A DNA stretch of 64,000 nucleotides from Piscinibacter sp. GTDB lineage: Bacteria > Pseudomonadota > Gammaproteobacteria > Burkholderiales > Burkholderiaceae_C. The notes below the pieces were generated by a model, which was not told where the DNA came from, ran no database searches, and saw nothing but the letters and a program-made list of their open reading frames with translations. The stretch spans positions 1-64,000 of the forward strand of contig JAHBZL010000017.1 in the NCBI GenBank assembly GCA_019635485.1, read 5' to 3'. This document shows, in pieces, positions 55,879-63,821 of the stretch (position 1 is its first letter; every line of letters begins with the position of its first letter). A program made the translations under genes and the position numbers.

Positions 55879-57045
55879 TCAGTAGATGGCGGCGCCGGCG
55901 CCGACGTTGACCGACGAGTCCTTCAGCGTCTTGACGATGAACTCGACGTGCTCCGCCTGCAGGGCGCCGTGCAGCGGCAGCGCCAGCGCGCGGTCGGCGA
56001 TGCGCTCGGCCAGCGGCAGCGCACCGCGCTTCCAGCCCTGCTGCACGTAGTGGTGCTGCTGGTGCAGCGGCTGGCAGTACAGGACCGACTCGATGCACTC
56101 GGTGGCCAGGTCCTCGACGATCTGCGCGCAGGCGCTGACGGTGAAACGCTTGCCGAGGTGGACCACATAGAGCATCCAGTGCACCGCCTCGACGCCGGGG
56201 GCGACGTAGGGTGGCTTGATGCCCTCGAAGCTGAGCATCTGCTCGAGGTAGCTGGCCTCGACCGCCTTGCGCCGCTCGAGGATCTCGGCCAGCCGCGCCA
56301 GCTGCGCGAGGCCGAGTGCCGCGGCCGGCTCCGACAGGGTCGCCTGCACCGGCACGCGCGCGCCGACGGAGACCGAGCGGCGGTCCGCGGTCGACCGGGC
56401 ACGCAGGTAGCGCAGCTCGGAGGCCAGCCGGTGGTCGTCCGTGACGAGCATGCCGCCTTCTCCGGTGCACAGCGCGGAGGGCTGCGAGAAGTCGAACACC
56501 GCCACGTCGCCGAAGCTGCCCACCGGCCGGCCCTGGTAGACGGAGCCGATCGCCTCGGTGCTGTCCTCGATCAGGCGCAGCCCGTGCTCGTCGGCCAGGC
56601 GGCGCAGACCCTGCCAGGCCGCCGGGTGCCCGTTCACGTTGCCGGCCAGCACGGCGCGCGTGCGCGGCGTGACCTGCGCCGCCGCGCGGGTCGGATCCAG
56701 GCAGCCGGACCAGTAGTCGATGTCGGCGAACACCACGCGAGCGCCGGCCAGCGTCACCGCATGCGCCACCTGGTGCCAGCCGTAGGCCGACGCGATCACC
56801 TCGTCGCCGGGCCCGATGCCCAGTGCGCGCAGCACGAGCCAGGTGCCCAGCGTGCCGCTGGCCACCGCCACGGCGTGCTCGCGGCCGACCTCGCGTGCGA
56901 ACGCGGTCTCGAAGCGCTCGACCATCGTGCCGGCCGACCAGCGCGGCGAGCGCAGCGCCGCCTGCACGAGATCGGCCTCCAGCTCGCCGGCGTCCGGCTC
57001 GGACAGGCGCAGCCAGTCGTCCGGCAGCTCGTCGTCGGTGTCCAT
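55879..57045 (-). CDS. DegT/DnrJ/EryC1/StrS-fold protein lacking the PLP lysine
   Basis: A 388-residue protein with the fold type I aminotransferase layout: VASGTLGTWLVLRALGIGPG (about 67-86), LRLIEDSTEAIGSVYQGRPV, and the GEGGMLVT turn. In family members the turn reads FSFH-x-x-K-x-x-[TS]-x-x-EGG. Here it reads FDFSQPSALCTGEGG, so the PLP lysine is a Ser. Aminotransferase activity is therefore unlikely. I chose ATG 57045; a start at 57063 would overlap the upstream gene. It lies in the nifB operon before the SIR2-like gene. Confidence 0.85.
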   Translation of the reverse strand: MDTDDELPDDWLRLSEPDAGELEADLVQAALRSPRWSAGTMVERFETAFAREVGREHAVAVASGTLGTWLVLRALGIGPGDEVIASAYGWHQVAHAVTLAGARVVFADIDYWSGCLDPTRAAAQVTPRTRAVLAGNVNGHPAAWQGLRRLADEHGLRLIEDSTEAIGSVYQGRPVGSFGDVAVFDFSQPSALCTGEGGMLVTDDHRLASELRYLRARSTADRRSVSVGARVPVQATLSEPAAALGLAQLARLAEILERRKAVEASYLEQMLSFEGIKPPYVAPGVEAVHWMLYVVHLGKRFTVSACAQIVEDLATECIESVLYCQPLHQQHHYVQQGWKRGALPLAERIADRALALPLHGALQAEHVEFIVKTLKDSSVNVGAGAAIY

Positions 57046-57047
57046 GC

Positions 57048-57305
57048 TCAGCCCCGGTCGCACAGGATCAGGCCGCTGGCCCGTCCCGGGTCGCCGGTGA
57101 CGGACCAGCAGTGCCCGTCGCTCGCGCCCAGGTAGAGCTGGCGCCGCGTACCGACCACCGCCGGGGTCTCGCCGCGCATGTCGAACGCGTCGACGACCAC
57201 GACGCGCAGCGGCGCGAAACGCACGCGCAGCGCCGCCGCGGCCTCGCGCACGCCGCCGGCGGCCTCCGCGATCGTCAGCGCCTCGGTCAGCTGCGCCGCA
57301 TCCAT
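57048..57305 (-). CDS. Small hypothetical protein in the nifB operon
   Basis: An 85-residue protein starting MDAAQLTEALTIAEAAGGVR and containing LRVVVVDAFDMRGETPAVVG and RQLYLGASDGHCWSVT. Family not recognised. It has one helical segment followed by beta strands. It lies between nifT and the DegT-like gene, two bases from each. A role in nif is likely from position only. Confidence 0.7.
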   Translation of the reverse strand: MDAAQLTEALTIAEAAGGVREAAAALRVRFAPLRVVVVDAFDMRGETPAVVGTRRQLYLGASDGHCWSVTGDPGRASGLILCDRG

Positions 57306-57306
57306 C

Positions 57307-57519
57307 TCACTCGCCCGACAGGCGCCGGGCCTCGACCGTGATCGGCAGCGCGGTGCCCGGTGCCATCTCCGGCAGCGCGAGCGTCCAGCCGTTGGCCAGC
57401 GTCACGGTGCCGCCCCACAGGTCGGCGCGCTCCTGCGCGACGATCGGTTCCTCGAGATCCTTCTTCGGCACGTAGGCCGACAAGGCGCCGGTGGAAGTCT
57501 TGCGGATCATCACCTTCAT
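57307..57519 (-). CDS. nifT: NifT/FixU
   Basis: A 70-residue protein starting MKVMIRKTSTGALSAYVPKK, with DLWGGTVTLANGWTLALP, the NifT/FixU signature. The family is linked to nifHDK or nifB clusters and has no known biochemical role. It lies 8 bases after nifS. Confidence 0.94.
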   Translation of the reverse strand: MKVMIRKTSTGALSAYVPKKDLEEPIVAQERADLWGGTVTLANGWTLALPEMAPGTALPITVEARRLSGE

Positions 57520-57527
57520 GGGTTTCC

Positions 57528-58763
57528 TCAGGCGGCCTGCGGCTGCGGTTCGAAAAGGGGGAGCACGGCGCGGCGGGCCGCGGCGAGCGTGGCATCGATC
57601 TCGTCGGCGCGGGTCTGCGGGCCGAGCGAGAAACGCACGCCGGCCTTGGCGGTCGTCGCGTCCTCGCCCATCGCCAGCAGCACATGCGATGGCTGCGTGC
57701 CGCCGGCGCTGCAGGCCGCGCCCGACGAGGCGATCACGCCGGCGCGCTCCAGGCGCGCCAGCACCAGCTCGGCCGACAGCACGCCGAAACGCACGCAGCT
57801 CGTGTTCGGCAGGCGCTCGGCGTCGCGCCCGTAGACGTGCAGCGCCGGCAGGTCGCGCGCGAGGCCCTGCTCGAGCCGGTCGCGCAGCACACGCAGGCGC
57901 TCCAGGTCCGCGGCCAGCGTCGCGCCCGTGCGCTCGCAGGCCGCGGCGAAGCCGACGATGCCCGGCAGGTTCTCGGTGCCGCCGCGCCGCTGGCGCTCCT
58001 GCCGGCCGGCGATCAGCGGGGCCAGTGCGACGCCGCGGCGCAGCAGCAGCGCGCCGACGCCCTTCGGCCCGCCGATCTTGTGCGCCGAGATCGACATCAG
58101 GTCGGCCCCGCTGTCCGCGAACGACAGCCGGCTCTTGCCGGCGCACTGCGTCGCGTCGACGTGCAGCCGCGCGCCGCGCGCGTGGGCCAGCGCGGCGAGT
58201 TCGGCGACCGGCATCACGACGCCGGTCTCGTTGTTCGCGCCCATCACGCTGACCAGCGCGACGTCGTCGTCGATCAGCGCGCGCGCCGCGTCCAGGTCCA
58301 GGCGGCCTTGCGCGTCCACCGGGATGAAGTCGACCGGCGTTCCCTCGTCGGCCAGGCGCTGCGCGAGCGCCACGAGACCCGGGTGCTCGACCGCCGACAG
58401 CACCAGCCGCCGCCGGCCGGGCACGCGCGCGCCGAGCAGCGCGGCGTGGTTCGACTCGGTCGCACCGCTGGTGAAGATCAGTTCGGCCGCCTGGCAGCCG
58501 AGGAAGGCGGCGACCCGCGCGCGGGCGTCGGCCAGCAGGCGCCGCGCGGCCTGCCCCGGTGCGTGCGTGGACGACGGGTTGGCCCACGACACGCGCAGCG
58601 CGTCGAGCATCTCGGCAACCACCTCCGGCAGCGGCGGCGTGGTCGCGTTGCAGTCGAGGTAGATGACAGCCCCCCGCCCGACGGGAACGTCGGGCGCCCC
58701 CCCGTGCGGGCGCGGGCCGGCTTGGGACGGCCCGGCGCTCGGCCCGCTGAAGGCCCCGCTCAT
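57528..58763 (-). CDS. nifS: NifS, cysteine desulfurase
   Basis: A 411-residue PLP enzyme. The core starts IYLDCNATTPPLPEVVAEML, with the PLP lysine in SISAHKIGGPKGVGAL and the active Cys in SSGAACSAGGTQPSHVL, a NifS-type loop. It supplies sulfur for nitrogenase clusters. The N-terminus has about 33 Gly/Pro/Ala residues before the usual NifS start; no closer start codon exists, so the extension looks real. It overlaps the upstream small gene as ATGA. A separate IscS is at 17403-18623. Confidence 0.95.
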   Translation of the reverse strand: MSGAFSGPSAGPSQAGPRPHGGAPDVPVGRGAVIYLDCNATTPPLPEVVAEMLDALRVSWANPSSTHAPGQAARRLLADARARVAAFLGCQAAELIFTSGATESNHAALLGARVPGRRRLVLSAVEHPGLVALAQRLADEGTPVDFIPVDAQGRLDLDAARALIDDDVALVSVMGANNETGVVMPVAELAALAHARGARLHVDATQCAGKSRLSFADSGADLMSISAHKIGGPKGVGALLLRRGVALAPLIAGRQERQRRGGTENLPGIVGFAAACERTGATLAADLERLRVLRDRLEQGLARDLPALHVYGRDAERLPNTSCVRFGVLSAELVLARLERAGVIASSGAACSAGGTQPSHVLLAMGEDATTAKAGVRFSLGPQTRADEIDATLAAARRAVLPLFEPQPQAA

Positions 58764-59077
58764 TGCCAGAACTCCCGCAGCGGGTCCGCGCACAGCCGCT
58801 GCAGCGCCTCGTCCAGGCGCAGGCCGGCGGCCTTCAGCACCCAGCAGTCCTGGGCGTGGTCGCGCGCATGCAGCAGCCAGTGGCCCTGGCTGGCGGGCAC
58901 GAGCCAGGCGATGCCGATCTCGCCGCCGTCGGGATCGACGTTGCGCGAACAGTTCGGGCTGACGACCTTCCAGCCCAGCCCCTCGCGCTCGACGCGCGGG
59001 CGCACGTAGCGGTAGCGCGAGCGCCGCGCCAGCGCGCGCGCGATGCGGGCGCGGTCGATCGGCAGCACGGGGTTCAT
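58760..59077 (-). CDS. DUF3024-like protein in the nifB operon
   Basis: A 105-residue protein starting MNPVLPIDRARIARALARRS, with RYRYVRPRVEREGLGWKVVS and CSRNVDPDGGEIGIAWLVP. The pattern resembles DUF3024 proteins found in nif clusters; I am moderately sure. It is basic in the N-terminal half, which could suit nucleic-acid binding. It overlaps the nifS start by four bases. Confidence 0.75.
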   Translation of the reverse strand: MNPVLPIDRARIARALARRSRYRYVRPRVEREGLGWKVVSPNCSRNVDPDGGEIGIAWLVPASQGHWLLHARDHAQDCWVLKAAGLRLDEALQRLCADPLREFWQ

Positions 59078-59114
59078 GCGCGCCCCTCGACAACGAGCGC
59101 GATCGGCCGCCGGT

Positions 59115-59366
59115 TCACGCCGCCACCTCCTGCGCCGGCGCGATCTCCTCCTCGAGCACGCCCAGCACGACGGTGCCGAAGTCGACCAGGTAGACCGGCA
59201 CGTTGGCCTCCTCGTGGTGGCCGACCTGCACGATCTCGCCGGGGCCGCCGGCGACCACCAGCAGCACGTCCTCGGGCGCCTCGGGCAGGCTGCCGTCGTT
59301 GTACAGGTCGAGCGCCGCGACGACCGGCTGGCCCCACTGGTACTTCGGTTCGCGGATGTCGATCAC
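59115..59366 (-). CDS. Second NifZ-like small protein
   Basis: An 83-residue protein starting MIDIREPKYQWGQPVVAALD, with YNDGSLPEAPEDVLLVVAGG and PVYLVDFGTVVLGVLEEEIA. These blocks match the NifZ domain, but it is a separate, shorter gene next to nifZ. It may work with NifZ in P-cluster formation, or be a diverged paralogue. It lies 19 bases after nifZ. Confidence 0.8.
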   Translation of the reverse strand: MIDIREPKYQWGQPVVAALDLYNDGSLPEAPEDVLLVVAGGPGEIVQVGHHEEANVPVYLVDFGTVVLGVLEEEIAPAQEVAA

Positions 59367-59385
59367 GGTGCCTTCTCCCCGGGGT

Positions 59386-59721
59386 CTAGCGGATGTCGTC
59401 CAGCTGGCCGACGCGTTCGCCGAGTTGCGCCAGCACCTCGGGCGGCAGCTTGTCCAGCGTGCACAGCTCCTTCGCGCGCATGCCGACGCGGTGGCCGCTC
59501 ACGGTGAACTCGACGGCGTAGATGTAGAACTGCTGCAGGAAGGTGCCGATCGAGCGCACGAAGCCGACCTCGCCGCGCTGCACCAGCACCTCGCCGATGT
59601 CCTTGCCGTTGTAGGTGCCGTCGTTGCGCACGACGCTGCGGCTGACCACCCGCTCGCCCATCTCGAAGCGCGGCGGGTAGGCGATCTCGATCACGTCGTC
59701 GTCGCGGGCGATGTCAGCCAT
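59386..59721 (-). CDS. nifZ: NifZ, P-cluster maturation protein
   Basis: A 111-residue protein with VVRNDGTYNGKDIGEVLVQR (about 31-50) and VGFVRSIGTFLQQFYIYAVE, the NifZ core. NifZ acts as a chaperone in formation of the second P-cluster of NifDK. ATG 59721 overlaps the 3' end of the LRV gene by eight bases. Confidence 0.94.
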   Translation of the reverse strand: MADIARDDDVIEIAYPPRFEMGERVVSRSVVRNDGTYNGKDIGEVLVQRGEVGFVRSIGTFLQQFYIYAVEFTVSGHRVGMRAKELCTLDKLPPEVLAQLGERVGQLDDIR

Positions 59722-60523
59722 GCGGCAGCTCCTCGATCGGCAGCTCCTCGGCCGGCTCGGGCAGGCCCTGCCCGCGCTGCCCGGCGCGCGCGCGCACCTC
59801 CGGCTCGGCGTCGTCCAGGAACGCGGCCAGCACGCGGCCGCCGGCGCGTCCGGCGGCCTCCCAGCGCACGGTCCAGTCGGCGTCGTGCTGGAAGGCCTCG
59901 AGCAGCGACGCGGGCGCGCGTTCGGCGACGATCCGGCGCACTTCCGGTGCCGCATCCGAGGCCATCGCCCACAGCGCCGGCATCGGCAGGCGGCGCGCCA
60001 CCTCCTGGCGCACCTGCAGGTCGACGTCGCGCATCAGCAGCGTCAGCAGGCCGGCGGGGGCACGCTGCGCGACCACGCAGCGGACCTGGTAGTCCGGATC
60101 GCGCGCCAGCGGGGCGATCTGGTCCAGCTCGATGCGCTGCGCGACGCGGATGCGCACCTCGCGGTGCGGGTCGTCGCGCAGGCGCACGAGCAGGCGCTGC
60201 GGCACGCGCAATGCGACCTGCAGGCGCACGGTCTCGTCCGGGTCGGCCAGCAGCGGCCCGAGGCGGAACAGCCCGGCGTAGCGCGCGGCGATCGCCCGCA
60301 CCTCGAAGTACGGGTGATCCAGATGGCCGTCGGCCAGCGCCGGGTGGGTGCGGAAGAAGCGGTCGATGCGACGCGCGTAGACGTCGCGCACGCAGCTGCG
60401 GCCCGGCTCGCAGCCCGCGTGCTCGCGCAGCGTGGCGTGCTCGCAGGCGGCGCAGGCCGCGGCGTCGATCGGCCGGCCGTGCCAGTCGAGCGCCGGGATG
60501 TCGTGGCCGAGCAGCGCCGCCAT
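59714..60523 (-). CDS. LRV protein with N-terminal Fe-S domain
   Basis: A 269-residue protein. The N-terminal Cys domain is in DAAACAACEHATLREHAGCE followed by GRSCVRDVYARRIDRFF (about 25-65), as in the LRV Fe4S4 domain. The rest is made of leucine-rich-variant repeats of about 24 residues (PHREVRIRVAQRI, DYQVRCVVAQRAP and similar units). A comparable LRV protein occurs beside nif genes in Azotobacter. Its job is unknown; it may mediate protein contacts in cluster assembly. Confidence 0.92.
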   Translation of the reverse strand: MAALLGHDIPALDWHGRPIDAAACAACEHATLREHAGCEPGRSCVRDVYARRIDRFFRTHPALADGHLDHPYFEVRAIAARYAGLFRLGPLLADPDETVRLQVALRVPQRLLVRLRDDPHREVRIRVAQRIELDQIAPLARDPDYQVRCVVAQRAPAGLLTLLMRDVDLQVRQEVARRLPMPALWAMASDAAPEVRRIVAERAPASLLEAFQHDADWTVRWEAAGRAGGRVLAAFLDDAEPEVRARAGQRGQGLPEPAEELPIEELPHG

Positions 60524-60533
60524 CGCCCGCCCC

Positions 60534-61094
60534 TCAAGCGGCCACGGGCAATCGCGCCCAGGCGGCGGCCCCGGTCGCCTGCACGTAGGCGCCGTCCTCG
60601 AGGCTGTCGTCCTGCCCGAGCGAGCGACGCCGCACCGCCTCGAGCAGCGCCGCGCCGACGCAGTCCTGCGGGTCGAGCACGCGCAGCAGCGCCAGCGCAT
60701 CGCGCGCCTCCACGGCGTCGCCCAGGCGCAGGCTCAGGTAGGCGTAGCCCTTCAGCGCGAACAGGTAGAAACGCGTCGGCGCGTCGTGCCGAGCGCCCGC
60801 GAGCGGCTGCTTCGGCACCTCGCGCCACACCGGCGCCAGGCCGAGCGCCCGCGCGCCGATCACCAGCGCACGGCGCGCGATGTCGCGCGCCAGCGCATGC
60901 CGGTGCCCGTAGAAGTGATGCCGGTAGAAGGCGATCAGCACCGCCGGGTGATCCGGCGCGAGCGCCTGCGCGCGCATCAGCGCCGCCATCGCCGCCACCG
61001 GATCGGCGCGCCGCGCGCCCGCTTCGGCGAGCGCCGTCTCGACGCCCGGCGGCAGCGCCTGGCCGAGCACCGCAGCGTCGAAGTCGGCGTCCAC
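60534..61094 (-). CDS. TPR-like protein in the nifB operon
   Basis: A 186-residue helical protein. It contains AMAALMRAQALAPDHPAVLI, which resembles a TPR unit, and FYRHHFYGHRHALARDIARR. I use GTG 61094 as start because AAGGAG lies six bases upstream and no ATG precedes the conserved part. It lies between the IscA-like gene and the LRV gene. A scaffold role is suggested by the fold only. Confidence 0.75.
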   Translation of the reverse strand: MDADFDAAVLGQALPPGVETALAEAGARRADPVAAMAALMRAQALAPDHPAVLIAFYRHHFYGHRHALARDIARRALVIGARALGLAPVWREVPKQPLAGARHDAPTRFYLFALKGYAYLSLRLGDAVEARDALALLRVLDPQDCVGAALLEAVRRRSLGQDDSLEDGAYVQATGAAAWARLPVAA

Positions 61095-61105
61095 CGCGGG
61101 CTCCT

Positions 61106-61486
61106 TCAGCGCCGCTTGATCGAGGCCAGCGAGACGCTCGCCTCGGCCGGCGGCTTCGCATCCCCGGAACTGCTGCAGCCGCAGGCCGCCGCGTTCGGGT
61201 TCACGAAGGTCAGGCCGGATTGCAGCGGCGTGTCGGCGAAGTCGACCGTCACGCCGTCCAGCAGCAGGCGGCTCTCGGCCGGCAGGAAGACCCGCAGGCC
61301 GTTCACCGCCAGCTCGCTGTCGCCGCCCTTCGGCGCCGATTCGACGCTGAACTCCGACGTGTAGCCCGAGCACCCGCCGGGGGCCACCGAGAGGCGGAAA
61401 CCGCCGGCCGGATGCTCCGAGAAGCGCACCATGCGGCGCATGAACTTCTCGGCCGCGGGCGTCACCGTGACATTGGGCGTGATCAT
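61106..61486 (-). CDS. IscA-like A-type carrier of the nifB operon
   Basis: A 126-residue A-type carrier starting MITPNVTVTPAAEKFMRRMV. Its Cys are in APGGCSGYTSEF and in a modified C-terminal motif AACGCSSSG. Such nif-linked IscA proteins are found next to nifB and may load NifB or other clusters. A basic tail of about 17 residues follows. It is six bases after fdxN. Confidence 0.92.
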   Translation of the reverse strand: MITPNVTVTPAAEKFMRRMVRFSEHPAGGFRLSVAPGGCSGYTSEFSVESAPKGGDSELAVNGLRVFLPAESRLLLDGVTVDFADTPLQSGLTFVNPNAAACGCSSSGDAKPPAEASVSLASIKRR

Positions 61487-61491
61487 GCCGC

Positions 61492-61686
61492 TCACACCTT
61501 CTTGATGCAGCCGTCGACCGGGCATACCGCGATGCACTGCGGCGCGTCGAAGTGCCCTTCGCACTCGGTGCACTTGGCCGGGTCGATGATGAAGGTGCCG
61601 CCCTTTTCGCGGATCGCGACGTTCGGGCATTCCGGCTCGCAGGCCGAGCAGCCGGTGCACATGGAGGCGATGATCTTCAGGGCCAT
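61492..61686 (-). CDS. fdxN: FdxN-type 2[4Fe-4S] ferredoxin
   Basis: A 64-residue ferredoxin with [16 protein letters not shown] (about 10-25) and [20 protein letters not shown] (about 39-58), the second with an eight-residue insertion, typical of the ferredoxin next to nifB. It probably supplies electrons to NifB for NifB-co synthesis. AAAGGAG lies upstream of ATG 61686. It is 28 bases after nifB. Confidence 0.95.
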   Translation of the reverse strand: MALKIIASMCTGCSACEPECPNVAIREKGGTFIIDPAKCTECEGHFDAPQCIAVCPVDGCIKKV

Positions 61687-61714
61687 GACGGTCTCCTTTC
61701 GCTGACGGGTCTGA

Positions 61715-63364
61715 CTAGGCCGCGGCGGTGAACGCGCCTTGGCGGATGCGCGCGTCGCCGCGCGGCTGGTGGGTGATCTCCCCGCGCGCGATGCGCGCGC
61801 GGTACTCGGCGAACCAGGACAGCGCCGCCTTCTCGATGAACTCGTGCGCGTACTCGTCGACCGGTTCGATGCCGGCCGCCTTCAGTTCGTCGCGCGGGCA
61901 GGCGCCGATCTTGGACACCAGCACCGCGTGGCAGTCGTTGATCGCGTTGACGATCGAGGGCAGCTGCTCGTCCTCGCCGTAGCCGCCCTGGCAGTAGAGG
62001 TCGACGCGGCGATGCCCGACGAAGACCACCGACGGCACGCGGGCCGGCGCCGGGCCGCTCCCAAGGCGGCCCGCGGCCCCCTCGGGGGGCTGGCGCGAAG
62101 CGCCTGGGGGCTCCATGCCGACCTCGAAGATCTGGAACTCGGTGGCGTGGCCGAAGTGCTGGTTGACCTTGCCGTGGCCTTCGGTGGCCACCGCCACGAG
62201 CACCGTCATGTCGGCATCGACGCCGTCGTCGGTGCCGGCGGCCTCGAGCGCCGCCTGCTTGGCGTCGTGCTGGGCCTGGCGCTCGGCCTCGACCCGCTCC
62301 TGGTACGCACGCCGCTTGTCGAGGTCGTAGACGACCTCCATCTGATCGATCTTGTCGAGCGTGAACTCCTCGCTGCGGTCCTCGCCGAGCAGGCCCACCG
62401 CGTCGGCACGGCACTGGCGGCAGTGGCGCATCAGGTTCGCGCCGCCCATGCAGGCGTCCTGCACGGCCTTCAGCTCCTGCGCGGTCGGCCCGCGCTGGCC
62501 GGTCAGGCCGAAGTGCGTGCCGTGCTCGGCCTCGCTGATCAGCGGCATGATGTTGTGCAGGAACGCGCCGCGCTTCTTGACCTCGCGGTTGACGTCGTAC
62601 AGGTGCTCGTCGTTGATGCCCGGGATCAGCACCGAGTTGATCTTCGTGAGCACGCCGCGCGCCGTCAGCATCTCCAGGCCCAGCATCTGCTGGCGGTGCA
62701 GGATCTCGGCCGCCTCGCGGCCGGTCACGCGCCGGTGGTCCCAGAAGATCCACGGGTAGATCTTCTCGCCCACCGCCGGGTCGACCATGTTGATGGTGAT
62801 CGTGACGTGGTCGATGTTGTACTTGCAGATCTCGTCGACCATCTGCGGCAGCGCGAGGCCGTTGGTCGACAGGCACAGCTTGATGTCCGGCGCCTGCTCC
62901 TGGAGCATGCGGAAGGTCTCGAAGGTCTTCTTCGGATTGGCCAGCGCATCGCCCGGGCCGGCGATGCCCAGCACCGTCATCTGCGGGATCTCGCTGGCGA
63001 CCGCGACGACCTTCTTGACGGCCTGCTCGGGCGTCAGCTTCTGGCTCACGACACCGGGGCGCGATTCGTTGCTGCAGTCGTACTTGCGATTGCAGTAGTT
63101 GCACTGGATGTTGCACGCCGGCGCGACGGCCACGTGCATGCGCGCGTAGTGGTGATGCGCCTCTTCCGAGTAGCAGGGATGGTTCTTGACCTTGTCCCAG
63201 ATCTCGGCGGGCATGTCGTCCGGCCCGCCGGACGATCCGCAACTGGCCTTCCCTTCACCGCCGGTGGAGGAGCATCCCCCGCTGGAGACGGTCTCGAGGA
63301 TCTGGCTGACGGCCTGCCGGCCGCGCTTGAGATCGCCGATCGACACGAACGCTGTGCTGCTCAT
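61715..63364 (-). CDS. nifB: NifB, radical SAM NifB-co synthase
   Basis: A 549-residue enzyme. The radical SAM motif is ACNIQCNYC (C84, C88, C91), followed by [16 protein letters not shown]. The C-terminal NifX-like domain (about 370 onward) starts with [20 protein letters not shown] and resumes with [17 protein letters not shown]. Between these an insert of about 24 residues (starting [15 protein letters not shown]) is encoded by a palindromic repeat. NifB fuses two [4Fe-4S] clusters with SAM to make NifB-co. ATG 63364 was chosen because the sigma54 promoter lies just upstream of it and inside the longer frame. Confidence 0.97.
   Translation of the reverse strand: MSSTAFVSIGDLKRGRQAVSQILETVSSGGCSSTGGEGKASCGSSGGPDDMPAEIWDKVKNHPCYSEEAHHHYARMHVAVAPACNIQCNYCNRKYDCSNESRPGVVSQKLTPEQAVKKVVAVASEIPQMTVLGIAGPGDALANPKKTFETFRMLQEQAPDIKLCLSTNGLALPQMVDEICKYNIDHVTITINMVDPAVGEKIYPWIFWDHRRVTGREAAEILHRQQMLGLEMLTARGVLTKINSVLIPGINDEHLYDVNREVKKRGAFLHNIMPLISEAEHGTHFGLTGQRGPTAQELKAVQDACMGGANLMRHCRQCRADAVGLLGEDRSEEFTLDKIDQMEVVYDLDKRRAYQERVEAERQAQHDAKQAALEAAGTDDGVDADMTVLVAVATEGHGKVNQHFGHATEFQIFEVGMEPPGASRQPPEGAAGRLGSGPAPARVPSVVFVGHRRVDLYCQGGYGEDEQLPSIVNAINDCHAVLVSKIGACPRDELKAAGIEPVDEYAHEFIEKAALSWFAEYRARIARGEITHQPRGDARIRQGAFTAAA
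62041..62113. repeat. GC-rich palindromic repeat inside nifB
   Basis: About 73 bases with the arms GGCGC-ttc-GCGCC-like hairpin (62092-62104), CCCCCTCGGGGGG and CGGGCCGCTCCC-type ends. It encodes in frame the linker that interrupts the NifB C-terminal domain. It is related in style, though not in sequence, to the R1 repeats elsewhere in the window. Confidence 0.7.
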
Positions 63365-63403
63365 CGCGAGGGCCTTCGTCGAATGGAGTGACGCGAGCCT
63401 CTT

Positions 63404-63419
63404 TGCGAGAGCCATGCCA
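63404..63419 (-). promoter_or_regulatory. Sigma54 promoter for the nifB operon
   Basis: TGGCATGGCTCTCGCA on the minus strand has GG-N10-GC with two mismatches to the consensus. The start point would be near 63393, giving a leader of about 28 bases to ATG 63364. A perfect NifA site lies about 80 bases upstream. Confidence 0.65.
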
Positions 63420-63463
63420 GCGCGCAAGGCCTTGCGAATCAATCACTTGAGCGATTCGCGCGA

Positions 63464-63479
63464 TGTGGCCTTCGCGACA
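63464..63479. promoter_or_regulatory. NifA site for the nifB operon
   Basis: TGTGGCCTTCGCGACA is a perfect TGT-N10-ACA site, about 80 bases from the predicted nifB start point. A 12-bp perfect palindrome CATGTGCACATG lies just upstream at 63491-63502 and may bind another factor. Confidence 0.72.
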
Positions 63480-63596
63480 AACCGGACAGCCATGTGCACA
63501 TGTCCGCCGCGGCGAATCGGCTGCGTGGAACCAGGCAGGAGTACCAGAGCGGCCACCCCGGTCGCCGGCCCCGATCAGAACGTCCCAGGAGTTCCC

Positions 63597-63821
63597 ATGT
63601 CTGTCGATCTCGTTTCCCTCCGCATGGCTGCCGCAGCCGCACTGGCCGTGTTCGCCGTCGTGTCGGCGGGTTGTGCCACCCCCTCGCGCCCCGCCCACGA
63701 CAGCGCGGACTACACGCCGGGCGCCGCGCCCGCCGCGGACCCGTGGTACACGGGCGGCGGCATCAAGCCGCGCCGATCCTCGCGCGACTACGACGTCCCG
63801 CTGTTCGAATCGGGTCAGTGA
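63597..63821 (+). CDS. Small lipoprotein of unknown function
   Basis: A 74-residue protein with a signal peptide and lipobox (VVSAGC, Cys about residue 25), then a Pro/Ala-rich and Arg-rich mature part ending PLFESGQ. AGGAG precedes ATG 63597. It is divergent from nifB and convergent with the partial gene at the right edge, overlapping it by seven bases. Confidence 0.65.
   Translation: MSVDLVSLRMAAAAALAVFAVVSAGCATPSRPAHDSADYTPGAAPAADPWYTGGGIKPRRSSRDYDVPLFESGQ

Noticed and set aside
63365..63442. N-terminal extension of NifB from 63442 or 63415
   Set aside because: These starts lie upstream of, or inside, the predicted sigma54 promoter. ATG 63364 follows the promoter by about 28 bases.
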